From CAMAUF01 sp046152925 (GTDB taxonomy: Bacteria; Chloroflexota; Dehalococcoidia; Tepidiformales; Tepidiformaceae): a stretch of DNA of 64,000 bases. Location of the stretch: NCBI GenBank assembly GCA_046152925.1, contig JBJXFX010000032.1:1-64000 (forward strand), written 5' to 3'. Positions 52,326 through 60,667 of the stretch are shown one piece after another. A model generated the notes under the pieces. It was not told the origin of the DNA. It saw nothing but the letters and a program-made list of their open reading frames with translations, and ran no database searches. A program made the translations under genes and the position numbers. Each line of letters opens with the position of its first letter. Position 1 is the stretch's first letter.

Positions 52326-53327
52326 TTACTCCCCCAGCGCCCAGCATGCGGCGGCGTGGCCAGGTGCGTGCTCGGTGAGCACCGGCTCATCGGCCTTACA
52401 TCGCGCCATCGCGATCGGACAGCGTGTGTGGAACCGGCACCCGGAGGGCGGGTTGGATGGGCTCGGGATGTCGCCTTCCAGGAGCAACACCTGGCGCTTC
52501 GATTCCGCCACGGGGTCGGGGACGGGGACAGCGGCGAGCAGCGCCTTGGTGTAAGGGTGAAGCGGTGTGCGGAAGAGGTCCTCGCTGGGCGCGACCTCGA
52601 CAATCCTCCCCAAGTACATCACCGCGACGCGATGGGAGATGTACCGGACCGTCGAGAGGTCGTGCGAGATGAAGAGGAAGCTGATGCCGAGGTCCGCCTG
52701 GAGGTCGCGGAGGAGGTTGACCACCTGTGCACGGACCGAGACGTCGAGCGCAGAGGTCGGCTCATCGGCGACGACAAGGTCCGGCGAGAGCGCCAAAGCG
52801 CGGGCGATGCCGACGCGCTGGCGCTGCCCACCGCTGAGCTGGTTGGGGAACCGCGACTTTGCGTCGGCGGGCAGCCCCACCCGCTGGAGAAGCTCGTCGA
52901 CGCGTGCGGCACGGTCGCCCTTGGAGTACCACTTCATGACGTTGAGTGGCTCGGCGACGGAGTTGCCGATGGTGACGCGGGGGTCCAGCGAGGCGAGCGG
53001 GTCCTGGAACACCATCTGCACCCGGCGCCGATAGGCTTTTAGCTCGGGCCCACCGACGTGCGCGTAGTCTGCGTTGTCCATCAGGATGCCGCCAGCGCTC
53101 GGGTCCTCCAGCCGCACGATCATGCGGCCGGTGGTGGTTTTGCCGCAGCCGGACTCTCCGACGAGTCCGAGCGTTTTGCCACGCTCGATCGTCAGGTCGA
53201 CGCCATCGACGGCCCGCACGACCCGGCTTTGGGACCCGAAGAGCCCCTTCCGTTGGAGGAAGTGCTTTTTGAGGTTGACGACGGACAGGAGCTTGGTGTC
53301 GGACGATTCAGCAGTCGCGTTCAGCAA
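52326..53327 (-). CDS. oligopeptide/dipeptide ABC ATPase (OppF/DppF-type)
   Basis: A 333-residue ATPase. It has VVNLKKHFLQRKGLFG, Walker A GESGCGKTT, Q-loop VFQDPLASLDPR, signature LSGGQRQRVGIARAL, Walker B LVVADEPTSALD, and switch SHDLSTV. The C-terminal CRFHTRCPIAMARC region of the oligopeptide family is present. Translation appears to start at a TTG (53327) with GGGAGG 6 bp upstream. The start lies inside the 3' end of the OppD-type gene (20-bp overlap). It is the second ATPase of a complete transporter operon. Confidence 0.92.
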   Translation of the reverse strand: MLNATAESSDTKLLSVVNLKKHFLQRKGLFGSQSRVVRAVDGVDLTIERGKTLGLVGESGCGKTTTGRMIVRLEDPSAGGILMDNADYAHVGGPELKAYRRRVQMVFQDPLASLDPRVTIGNSVAEPLNVMKWYSKGDRAARVDELLQRVGLPADAKSRFPNQLSGGQRQRVGIARALALSPDLVVADEPTSALDVSVRAQVVNLLRDLQADLGISFLFISHDLSTVRYISHRVAVMYLGRIVEVAPSEDLFRTPLHPYTKALLAAVPVPDPVAESKRQVLLLEGDIPSPSNPPSGCRFHTRCPIAMARCKADEPVLTEHAPGHAAACWALGE

Positions 53328-54396
53328 GGAAGGCCTCCCAGGAGTCGATGTCGTTGCGAGGCGCTGCGACGCGCCAACAGGCCACGGCGTGGCCGGGGGC
53401 GATCTTGACGGGGCCGGGCACGCCGGCCTCGCAGAGGGCGACGGCGCTGGGGCAGCGGGCGGCGAACGCGCAGCCGCGAGGGAGTGCGGCGAGGTCGGGC
53501 GGGCTGCCCTCGATTTGGTAGAGCCGGTCGGGCTTTTCGCCGTCGACCGCCGGGATGGAGGCGAGGAGCCCCTTGGTGTACGGGTGTTTCGGGTTGCTGA
53601 AGATCTCCCGGACAGGCCCGATTTCCACGATGCGACCTGCGTACATGATCGCGACCCGGTGGGCGAAGCGGGCGACCAGCCCCATGTCGTGGGTCACGAG
53701 CATGACGGCCGACCGCGCTTGTTCCGCAATCCGCTTGAGGATCTCCACAACTTGCGCCTGGATGGTCACATCGAGCGCGGTGGTGGGTTCGTCGGCGATC
53801 AACAGGCGAGGTTGGCAGGCGACGGCCATCGCGATCAGCACGCGTTGCCGCATGCCGCCCGAAAGCTCGTGGGGGAAGGCGTCGAGGTTGCGGGCGGCAT
53901 CGGGGATGCCGACCTGTTGCAGCGCCTCGAGCGCCCGCTGGCGTGCTTCGGTTGGGCCGAGGCCGAGGTGCATTTTGAGGGGCGCCGAAACTTGGTCGCC
54001 CACCTTCATCACGGGGTTGAGCGACATCATGGGGTCTTGGAACACCATGGTGACGGTCTTGCCGCGGACGCTGCGGAGCGCCGCCCCCTTGAGGGCGAGG
54101 AGGTCCTCGCCTTCGAGCAGGGCCCGGCCCGAGACGATCCGGCCGGGGTGGGCGACGAGTTGGAGGAGCGACATCGACATGACGCTCTTGCCCGACCCAC
54201 TTTCCCCGACAACGGCGAGCCGCTCGCCGGGCTCGATGTCGAACGAGACATCGTTCACGGCCTGGACCACGCCCCTGCGTGTCTTGAACTCTACCGAGAG
54301 GTTCCGGACGCTGAGGAGTGGGATGGCTGGCCGCCCTGCGGGTGAGTGCGCGGGCCGTGAGGCCGCGGGCGGTGGGAGCACTGCGGTGGCTGACAT
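53308..54396 (-). CDS. oligopeptide/dipeptide ABC ATPase (OppD/DppD-type)
   Basis: A 362-residue ATPase. A Pro/Ala-rich lead of about 26 residues is followed by LLSVRNLSVEFKTRRGVVQAV, Walker A GESGSGKSV, VFQDPMMSLNPV, signature LSGGMRQRV, Walker B LLIADEPTTALD, THDMG and the CAFAARCPSAVALC segment. The ATG at 54396 follows AGGAGG. Genes for two permeases and the binding protein lie upstream, so this is a full importer: binding protein, two permeases, two ATPases. Confidence 0.94.
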   Translation of the reverse strand: MSATAVLPPPAASRPAHSPAGRPAIPLLSVRNLSVEFKTRRGVVQAVNDVSFDIEPGERLAVVGESGSGKSVMSMSLLQLVAHPGRIVSGRALLEGEDLLALKGAALRSVRGKTVTMVFQDPMMSLNPVMKVGDQVSAPLKMHLGLGPTEARQRALEALQQVGIPDAARNLDAFPHELSGGMRQRVLIAMAVACQPRLLIADEPTTALDVTIQAQVVEILKRIAEQARSAVMLVTHDMGLVARFAHRVAIMYAGRIVEIGPVREIFSNPKHPYTKGLLASIPAVDGEKPDRLYQIEGSPPDLAALPRGCAFAARCPSAVALCEAGVPGPVKIAPGHAVACWRVAAPRNDIDSWEAFLAERDC

Positions 54397-54404
54397 CGAT
54401 CCTC

Positions 54405-55301
54405 CTAGACGCCGAGGCGCGGGTCGAGTTGTTCGCGGATCCCGTCCGAGAAGAGGTGCAGGGCGACCGAGACCATAGCGATCACGAGGCCAGGGATGGT
54501 GGAGATCCACCAGGCGTCCTGAAGGTACTGCCGGCCTTCGCTCACCAGGTTGCCGAGCGATGGGTCCGGCGGGACGAGACCGAGGCCGAGGAAGCTCAGC
54601 GCCGCCTCCGCGAGGATCGCGTTCGACGCGTAAATGCTGGCGACGACGACCATCGGGGCGATCGTGTTCGGGAAGACGTGCTTCCGGAGCATCCAAAGTG
54701 TAGAGGCCGACGACATCCGGGCCGCGTCCATGTAGGTCCTGCTCTTCAGGCTGAGGGCGAGCGAGCGCTGCAAGCGGATGGCCCTTGGGGCGTCCGCGAT
54801 GGCGAGTGCCGCGATCACCTGCGTGAGCCCCGGGCCGAAGATGGCCACGACGCCAATCGCCAAGAGCAACGAGGGGAACGCGAGGAAGACGTCGACGATG
54901 GCGGAGACGGCCGTGTCGACCGTCTTGCCCATGAAGCCCGCCAGCGTCCCGATGACCATCCCGGCCACCAGCGCGAGGCCGGCGGCCGAGAAGCCAACGA
55001 TCAGTGAAACCTGAAGGCCGGCGAGCGTCCGGCTGAAGATGTCGCGGCCGAGCTTGTCCGTCCCGAATGGATGCGCGGCCGATGGGCCCTCCAGACTGAC
55101 GAGGATGTCGGGCTTCAGTGGGTGTGGGATCGGAAGGACGGGCGCAGCGAGGGCGAGCGCGACCACGGGGAGGAGGATTGCAGCCCCGACGACGTTGTTC
55201 CGGTTTGAAAGGAACGCCTTTAGGAACGGGGGGAGCCGAAGGGCCCGGCCGACGGGCTGGGGCCTTCGGACGGTCGCCGGCGCGCCGACGGAGTACTGCA
55301 T
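54405..55301 (-). CDS. ABC transporter permease (OppC/DppC-type)
   Basis: A 298-residue permease. The N-terminal helix is VVGAAILLPVVALALAAPVLP. The periplasmic segment AHPFGTDKLGRDIFSRTLAGLQVSLIVGF is the strongly conserved OppC mark. The coupling EAA loop comprises DAARMSSASTLWMLRKHVFPNTIAP. It ends SVALHLFSDGIREQLDPRL. It forms the channel with the OppB-type protein encoded 9 bp upstream. Confidence 0.95.
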   Translation of the reverse strand: MQYSVGAPATVRRPQPVGRALRLPPFLKAFLSNRNNVVGAAILLPVVALALAAPVLPIPHPLKPDILVSLEGPSAAHPFGTDKLGRDIFSRTLAGLQVSLIVGFSAAGLALVAGMVIGTLAGFMGKTVDTAVSAIVDVFLAFPSLLLAIGVVAIFGPGLTQVIAALAIADAPRAIRLQRSLALSLKSRTYMDAARMSSASTLWMLRKHVFPNTIAPMVVVASIYASNAILAEAALSFLGLGLVPPDPSLGNLVSEGRQYLQDAWWISTIPGLVIAMVSVALHLFSDGIREQLDPRLGV

Positions 55302-55310
55302 GGCTGTCTC

Positions 55311-56261
55311 CTAGCTCAGGCGGACCCGCGGGTCGACGCGGGTATAGACGATGTCGGTGAGGAAGTTGACGAGGATGAAGAGGAGGGCGAAGACGAGGAT
55401 CACGCCCTGGACGACCGGGTAGTCGCGGGCTGAGATGGATTGGACAAGCGCCGTCCCCATGCCGGGGATGCTGAAGATGTTCTCGATGATCACGGTCCCG
55501 CCGAGCAGCCGCCCGACGCTGAGGCCAGTGACGGTGACGATGGGAAGCGCCGAGTTCTTCAGCGCGTGCTTGAAGAGCACGGTCATCTCGGGGGTGCCGA
55601 CGGCTCGCGCCGTGCGCACGTAGTCGTCTTGCAGCGAATCGAGCACGGCCGTCCGCGTGACGCGGGCGACTGACGCGATCTGTGCGAGCCCAAGGACCGC
55701 CACCGGCAGCGCCAGACGATGCGCGGCGGCTAGGGGGTCGCTCCAGGGGATCGCGCCGCTGACCGGGAAGAGGTCCAGCTTGAGCGAGAGGAAGAGGATG
55801 GCGACGAGCGCTACCCAGAAGGAGGGCATCGTGTCGATGCCCATGGCGAAGCCGGTGAGCCCGGAGTCGGCGCCGATCTTGCCCCGCGAGCGGGCATAGG
55901 CTGCCAGCGCCCCGATGGGGACGGCGATCGCCGTCCCCAAGATGACGCTGAGGAGGGCGATCACCGCCGTCACCGGCAGCGCCTCCCCGACGACTTCCGT
56001 GACGGGGAGCCCGGTATGGATCGAGGCGCCGAGGTCGAATGTGACCAGGTCGCCAAGGTAGCGCGCGTATTGCGCGCCGATCGACCCGTTCACGCCGAGG
56101 CGTTCGCGAAGCGCCTCAAGCGCCTCGGCGCCGGCGTTGTCGCCGCCGATCGCGGCCGCTGGGTCGCCCGGGATCAAGCGGATCATGAGGAAGACCAGCG
56201 TCACGATCCCGAGCAGCGTTGGGAGTAGCGCCAGCGAGCGCTTGCCGATGTAGCCGGTCAT
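55311..56261 (-). CDS. ABC transporter permease (OppB/DppB-type)
   Basis: A 316-residue permease. It begins YIGKRSLALLPTLLGIVTLVFLMIRLIPGDPA, the OppB-family opening. DYVRTARAVGTPEMTVLFKHALKNSALPIVTV is the EAA coupling loop. GGTVIIENIFSIPGMGTALVQSISARDYPVVQG and LTDIVYTRVDPRVRL complete the family pattern. The ATG at 56261 overlaps the stop of the binding-protein gene (ATGA). Confidence 0.95.
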   Translation of the reverse strand: MTGYIGKRSLALLPTLLGIVTLVFLMIRLIPGDPAAAIGGDNAGAEALEALRERLGVNGSIGAQYARYLGDLVTFDLGASIHTGLPVTEVVGEALPVTAVIALLSVILGTAIAVPIGALAAYARSRGKIGADSGLTGFAMGIDTMPSFWVALVAILFLSLKLDLFPVSGAIPWSDPLAAAHRLALPVAVLGLAQIASVARVTRTAVLDSLQDDYVRTARAVGTPEMTVLFKHALKNSALPIVTVTGLSVGRLLGGTVIIENIFSIPGMGTALVQSISARDYPVVQGVILVFALLFILVNFLTDIVYTRVDPRVRLS

Positions 56262-57910
56262 GCGTGTTCCTCGATCTGGACTGGGTACCAGTTCACGACC
56301 GCGAGCTTGTCGATCACGAGGTTTTTCACCCAGGGATAGGCGGCCCAATAGACCGTCGCGGTGGCGAGCGGGATGTAGGGCAGGTCGGTCATCGCGATCT
56401 GCTGGACTTCGGCGTAGAGCGCCTTCCGCTTCTCCGTGTTGAGCTCGGCGCGAGCCGCTTCAAGCTTGGCGGTGAGGGCCGGGTTGTTGTACTTCGCGCC
56501 GTTCAGGCCCTTTGGCACGACGTTGTCGGGGTGGAGGTAGCCGAAGAGCAGCGTGTCGGGGTTGACGGCGGGGTAGAGGCGGCCGGTCATCTGGTAGTCG
56601 CCGCTGTTGCGCCGCTTGTTCCAGATGGCCGTTTCCATGAGCTCGAAATCGATCTTGACGCCGATTTCCGCGAGCTGGGCCTGGCGCAGGAGGAGGTCTT
56701 CGGAGGCGCCGGTTGTGCTCGTCAGGATCTGCTTCACCTGGAGGCCGCTGCCGTGGCCGGCCTGCTTGAGGAGGTCTTTCGCCTTCGCGGGGTCGTATTT
56801 GTACTGCGGCAACCCCTTCGCGTAGACGGGCATGAAGGACGGCAGGATGGAATCCGAGGGCTTCGCCGTGTACGGGGTCAGCTTCTTCGAGATGGCGTCG
56901 TTGTCGATCCCGTAGGCGATCGCCTGGCGGACGCGCGGGTCGGCGAACGGAGCGAAGTCGGGGTTCATGATCCAAAGGTTGTTCGCGTAGTCCTCAGACT
57001 TGTGGAGGACGAGCCGCGTGTCCTTGGCAAGCCGCTCGATGATCTCGGTGTTGCGGCCGATGTTCATCGCGACCGTGACCTCCTTGTTGCTCAAGGCGGT
57101 CTCCGCGGCGGCGGTGTCTTTGATCAGGTTGAACCGGATGCGCTCCAGCGTGGGCTTGCCCTTGTAGTAGCCGGCATGCCCTTCAAGCACCATGTGGGAG
57201 TTTGCCACCCACTCCTTGAAGGCGAAGGGGCCGGTCCCGACTGGGTTGCGGGGGTACTGGTCGCCGTACTTCTCGATCGCTTCCTTCTTGACGATTTGGC
57301 CCTGGTGGTAGTTGCCGACCTGGTAAAGGAAGTTCGCGTCGGGGGTCTTCAGGGTGATCGTGACGGTGAAGTCGTTCGGCGTCTCGATGCTTGCGATGTT
57401 GTTGAACTCGGCCCGGTAGGTCGATTTCGTTGCCTCAGCCAGGATCCGGTCGTACGAGTACTTCACGTCCTTGGAGGTGAACTTGCCGAAGTCCTGGTGC
57501 CACATCGCGTTCTCGACGAGCTTGAACGTATAGCTCTTGCCGTCCGGGGTGACGGTCCAGCTCTGCGCGAGGTCCGGGATTGGCTCGCCGGTGCGCGGGT
57601 CGAAGCTGGTCAGGCCGCTATAGACGTTGAACGCGATGTTCTCGGTCTCGATCCGGAAGAGAAAGGCGGGGTCGAAGCCGGTCGGCTCGTCGTATTGGCG
57701 GACGACGAGGGTCTGGTCGGCGGCGAGCTTCTTGACGGTGTCGGGTGTCGCCTGGACGCCGGGTCGCGTCGCTTCGGTGGTCGCTTCGCCGCCCGACTCG
57801 TCGTCATCATCCCCGCAGGAGATGGAGGCGACACTGAGCGCGGCAAGCGCCGATGCCCCCGCGGCGCCTTTCAGGAACGTCCGCCGAGTGGTGGTCCGGT
57901 GGTTAGTCAT
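56258..57910 (-). CDS. ABC solute-binding lipoprotein, family 5, Tat-exported
   Basis: A 550-residue binding protein. The N-terminus TTTRRTFLKGAAGASALAALSVASISCGDDDD combines a twin-arginine motif (RRTFLKG) with a lipobox cysteine (SISC), so it is exported folded and lipid-anchored. The mature part is SBP family 5: LAQSWTVTPDGKSYTFKLVENAMWHQDFGKFTSKDVKYSYDRIL, VGTGPFAFKEW, and DPRVRQAIAYGIDND. The family binds peptides, nickel, opines and other amides. The ATG at 57910 follows GGAGGAGACGAAAGAG. It lies between the amidase gene and the permeases; a hairpin just upstream may raise its transcript level. Confidence 0.95.
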   Translation of the reverse strand: MTNHRTTTRRTFLKGAAGASALAALSVASISCGDDDDESGGEATTEATRPGVQATPDTVKKLAADQTLVVRQYDEPTGFDPAFLFRIETENIAFNVYSGLTSFDPRTGEPIPDLAQSWTVTPDGKSYTFKLVENAMWHQDFGKFTSKDVKYSYDRILAEATKSTYRAEFNNIASIETPNDFTVTITLKTPDANFLYQVGNYHQGQIVKKEAIEKYGDQYPRNPVGTGPFAFKEWVANSHMVLEGHAGYYKGKPTLERIRFNLIKDTAAAETALSNKEVTVAMNIGRNTEIIERLAKDTRLVLHKSEDYANNLWIMNPDFAPFADPRVRQAIAYGIDNDAISKKLTPYTAKPSDSILPSFMPVYAKGLPQYKYDPAKAKDLLKQAGHGSGLQVKQILTSTTGASEDLLLRQAQLAEIGVKIDFELMETAIWNKRRNSGDYQMTGRLYPAVNPDTLLFGYLHPDNVVPKGLNGAKYNNPALTAKLEAARAELNTEKRKALYAEVQQIAMTDLPYIPLATATVYWAAYPWVKNLVIDKLAVVNWYPVQIEEHA

Positions 57911-57937
57911 CTCTTTCGTCTCCTCCCTGGGATGGAA

Positions 57938-57959
57938 GGGGGCCCGGTGCAGGGCCCCC
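57938..57959 (-). terminator. GC-rich hairpin between amidase and binding-protein genes
   Basis: GGGGGCCC (57938-57945) pairs perfectly with GGGCCCCC (57952-57959) over a 6-nt loop, 18 bp after the amidase stop and 27 bp before the binding-protein ATG. No U-run follows. It is likely an RNA stability or processing stem, or a partial terminator, within the operon. Confidence 0.5.
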
Positions 57960-57977
57960 GCTGCCGGTTTCTGGTCC

Positions 57978-58715
57978 TTAGGCGAGCGCACCCACGAGGG
58001 CGGGCTTGCCGAGCGAAATCGTTTGGAAGTAGGCCGCCGCCTCCGGGATGGAGATCACGTCGGCGTACTTCTGGTTCATGTCGAAGAGGTTGATGTAGTG
58101 CGAGGACTCCGTGCGGTCGAAGCAGCACTCTTCGACGACGCCCATCGCGTAGCGGTGGGTCGCGCCGTCGACCACGGAGGCGCGAACGCAGCCGCTCGTG
58201 GTCTCGCCACAGGCGATCACGGTGTCGACGCCGTGGTAGTTGAGGTGGAACGAGAGCGGCGTGCCCTGGAACGCGCTGGCGGCGGCCTTCTGGATGATGA
58301 GGTCGCCATCGAGCGGGGCGATCTCATCGACGATGACGTTCGCCTTGGCGCGTTCTTCGGGGGTGAGGTTGGCGAGGCGTTCGCGGTTCGCACGGCGGCC
58401 CCAGGGGACGAAGCCCTTCTCCATCCCGTGCACATAGATCACCGGGACGTCGTTGCTGCGGGCGTGGCGGATGAGCTCGACGGTCTTGTCGATGGCTTCC
58501 CAGCCTTCAAGGCCACAGCTCATCGGCCACTTCTTGATGGAGTCGAAGAACGGCTGCCGCTCAAGGCCGAGGACGCTGTAGTAGTCATCGATGACGAGGA
58601 GCACGGGGTTCTTGCCGAAGCCGAACAGCTCCTTCTTGTCGTAGCCGGCCCGCAGGTGTGCGCGGTCCCGCTCCGAGAGGTAGGGCTCCCAGCTTCGGCC
58701 GATCGAATAGGACAT
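57978..58715 (-). CDS. isochorismatase-family cysteine hydrolase (amidase), first paralogue
   Basis: A 245-residue cysteine hydrolase with the family triad D43 (LLVIDDYYSV), K143 (IIQKAAASAF) and C176 (GETTSGCVRASVVDG). The cis-peptide region before C176 is typical. N-carbamoylsarcosine amidase, maleamate amidohydrolase and nicotinamidase belong here; GTPLSFHLNYHGVDTVI and TTSGCVR favour the first two. It ends INLFDMNQKYADVISI, a feature shared with the paralogue on the other side of the operators. It is the first gene of the transporter operon. The ATG at 58715 follows AGGAGG. Confidence 0.92.
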   Translation of the reverse strand: MSYSIGRSWEPYLSERDRAHLRAGYDKKELFGFGKNPVLLVIDDYYSVLGLERQPFFDSIKKWPMSCGLEGWEAIDKTVELIRHARSNDVPVIYVHGMEKGFVPWGRRANRERLANLTPEERAKANVIVDEIAPLDGDLIIQKAAASAFQGTPLSFHLNYHGVDTVIACGETTSGCVRASVVDGATHRYAMGVVEECCFDRTESSHYINLFDMNQKYADVISIPEAAAYFQTISLGKPALVGALA

Positions 58716-58862
58716 GTTCTGGACCTCCTGAGACTCGCTGACGGCTGGTGCGCGGACCGTTTCCGCGAACCCCCACCGCGTGTGGGGTCTTGCCGTGTCT
58801 CAGAGGTAAGCGCCTGGCCGTTGCGGCCATGTTCCGGGCCCGTTTCGGTCACGTTAAACACG

Positions 58863-58923
58863 TGCTATAGCAGTTAATTCTGGTCTCTGGAATACCGTCT
58901 TTACCTGCTATAACAGGTAATTC
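58863..58923. promoter_or_regulatory. two 18-bp operator repeats in the divergent amidase/hydrolase promoter region
   Basis: TGCTATAGCAGTTAATTC (58863-58880) and TGCTATAACAGGTAATTC (58906-58923) agree at 16 of 18 positions and are 43 bp apart, about four helical turns. The first contains the perfect palindrome TGCTATAGCA. The second is the dyad ACCTG-N6-CAGGT. The TATA cores could double as -10 elements of the divergent operons. The pattern resembles binding sites of GntR-type regulators. Confidence 0.7.
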
Positions 58924-59005
58924 ATGCAGCGGAAACGGGGCCGACACGTGGCCGTAATCCGCTGGGCCTAGGGTCGGGGCACGCTGCCAGGAGGGGGCCA
59001 AGACG

Positions 59006-59905
59006 ATGACCGAGGTCACGGAACGGTTCGACTCCACCAAGCTTGCCATGGTTGATGTGGCGGGGACGGCGACGCGGTACTGGGCCGGCGGGGAGGGCGA
59101 GCCGCTCGCCCTCTTCCACGGCGGGCACTTCGCTTCCCTTTATTCGCTCGACGCCTGGAGCCTCGCCCTGCCACTGCTGACGACGCGGTTCCGCGTTGTC
59201 GCGATCGATAAGCTCGGTCAAGGCTTCACAGATAACCCGCCCACGCCGGCCCACTACACCTTCGACGCCCTGCTCGACCATTCCATCGCGACCCTCGATG
59301 CGCTTGGGATCCAGGGGGCGCATCTCGCTGGCCACTCGCGGGGGGCGCTGCTCGTGGCCGCGATTGCGCTCAAACGGCCGGACCTGGTGAAGAGCTTGGT
59401 CTTGGTCAGCACCAACACGTTGGCCCCAGACGATGCGCGCTACCCCGGCGCCGCCTTCTACCAAGACGTCGAACGGCGGACGCCGCCAGGTCCGCCGACC
59501 CGCGAATCCGTGCGGATGGAACCCGACGCCCAGGCGTTCGACACCGGCCAGGTGACGGACGACTTCGTCGGCCGGCTGCTCGAGGTCGCACTGCTCCCCA
59601 AATCGCTCGCCGCGAAGGAGGTGATGACAACCGCGAGCGACGCGATCTGGATGCCGAGTCTCGCGCAGGCGAAGGCCGCGACGTTGGCGGCGATCGACGA
59701 GAGCGGCTTGCCCTGTCCGGCGATCATCATCTGGGGCCGAAACGACAAGTCCGCGTTCCTCCCGCTTGCGCCTATCCTCTTCGACCGGATCGCCGCAAGA
59801 ACGCCCGACTGCGCAATGCACGTCGTCAATGGCTCCGGCCACTACGTCTTTCGCGAGCAGCCGGAGGCGTTTGCGCGCGCCGTGACGTCGTTCTGCCTCC
59901 GCTGA
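59006..59905 (+). CDS. alpha/beta hydrolase of the catabolic module
   Basis: A 299-residue alpha/beta hydrolase. The oxyanion region is LALFHGGHFASLYS. VVAIDKLGQGFTDNP, typical of meta-cleavage and formylamide hydrolases, follows. The nucleophile is S111 in LAGHSRGALLV, IIIWGRNDKSAF carries the acidic residue, and the histidine is in NGSGHYVFREQP. With an isochorismatase-type amidase gene directly downstream, the pair recalls NicD (N-formylmaleamate deformylase) and NicF (maleamate amidohydrolase), but no ring-cleavage dioxygenase is in the window. The ATG lies behind AGGAGG at 58990. Confidence 0.88.
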   Translation: MTEVTERFDSTKLAMVDVAGTATRYWAGGEGEPLALFHGGHFASLYSLDAWSLALPLLTTRFRVVAIDKLGQGFTDNPPTPAHYTFDALLDHSIATLDALGIQGAHLAGHSRGALLVAAIALKRPDLVKSLVLVSTNTLAPDDARYPGAAFYQDVERRTPPGPPTRESVRMEPDAQAFDTGQVTDDFVGRLLEVALLPKSLAAKEVMTTASDAIWMPSLAQAKAATLAAIDESGLPCPAIIIWGRNDKSAFLPLAPILFDRIAARTPDCAMHVVNGSGHYVFREQPEAFARAVTSFCLR

Positions 59906-59939
59906 CACCAAACCCACTTTGCAAGGAGAAACAACCGCA

Positions 59940-60638
59940 ATGCCAAAGCCCTGGGATGGGATCGTCCCCAACGTCGACGCCAACTCGTTCCGCAAAGACT
60001 CGGAGTTCATCGAGCGGCCGATCAGTGCTGGCGGCAAGCCGGCGCTGGTCATCATTGACATGACCTACGCCTTCGTCGACAGCCGCTACCCAACCGGGTG
60101 GAGCGAGACCGGATATCCCGCCGTCGACGCGAACGCGAAGCTGCTCGCTGCCGCGCGCAAGCTCGGCGTCCCGGTGTACTTCACCAAGGCGTACCCCGAG
60201 ACCGACTACATGCCGACTCCTTCGCAGCGCGGGCGCTGGAAGATGGGCAACCGGGCGGCCCCGAGCCTGGACCTCCCTCCGGGAGACGTCATTGTGGAGG
60301 AAATCGCGCCGATCGAAGGCGAGGTCGTGATCGACAAGGGTTCGAAGCCGAGCGGGTTCTTCGGGACGCCGCTCTCGTCGCTCCTCGTCTTCGAAGGGGT
60401 CGACACCTGCATCGTGACGGGCATGACGACGAGCGGCTGCGTGCGCGCGACCGTCCTCGACGCTTTCCAATACAACTACCACGTCATCATCCCGCACGAG
60501 GCGTCGGCCGACCGCAGCCAGCTCTCGCACGCCGTCAGCCTGTTCGACATGCACATGAAGTACGCGGATGTGGCGAGCGTGGATGAGACGATCGCGTACA
60601 TGGAACGCGTGGCGGGCCAGGTTGCCGCAGCGGCCTGA
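59940..60638 (+). CDS. isochorismatase-family cysteine hydrolase (amidase), second paralogue
   Basis: A 232-residue cysteine hydrolase with the complete triad D40 (LVIIDMTYAFVD), K133 (VIDKGSKPSGF) and C167 (GMTTSGCVRATVLDA). It shares with the paralogue at 58 kb the segments GTPLS, GVD, TTSGCVRA and the C-terminal LFDMHMKYADVASV, so the two arose by duplication. The ATG at 59940 follows AAGGAG with proper spacing; the earlier in-frame TTG is part of that ribosome site. It is co-transcribed with the alpha/beta hydrolase and the MFS transporter. Confidence 0.93.
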   Translation: MPKPWDGIVPNVDANSFRKDSEFIERPISAGGKPALVIIDMTYAFVDSRYPTGWSETGYPAVDANAKLLAAARKLGVPVYFTKAYPETDYMPTPSQRGRWKMGNRAAPSLDLPPGDVIVEEIAPIEGEVVIDKGSKPSGFFGTPLSSLLVFEGVDTCIVTGMTTSGCVRATVLDAFQYNYHVIIPHEASADRSQLSHAVSLFDMHMKYADVASVDETIAYMERVAGQVAAAA

Positions 60639-60667
60639 GTCCTTGGTTGCCGGAAGGGTGTAGCGCC

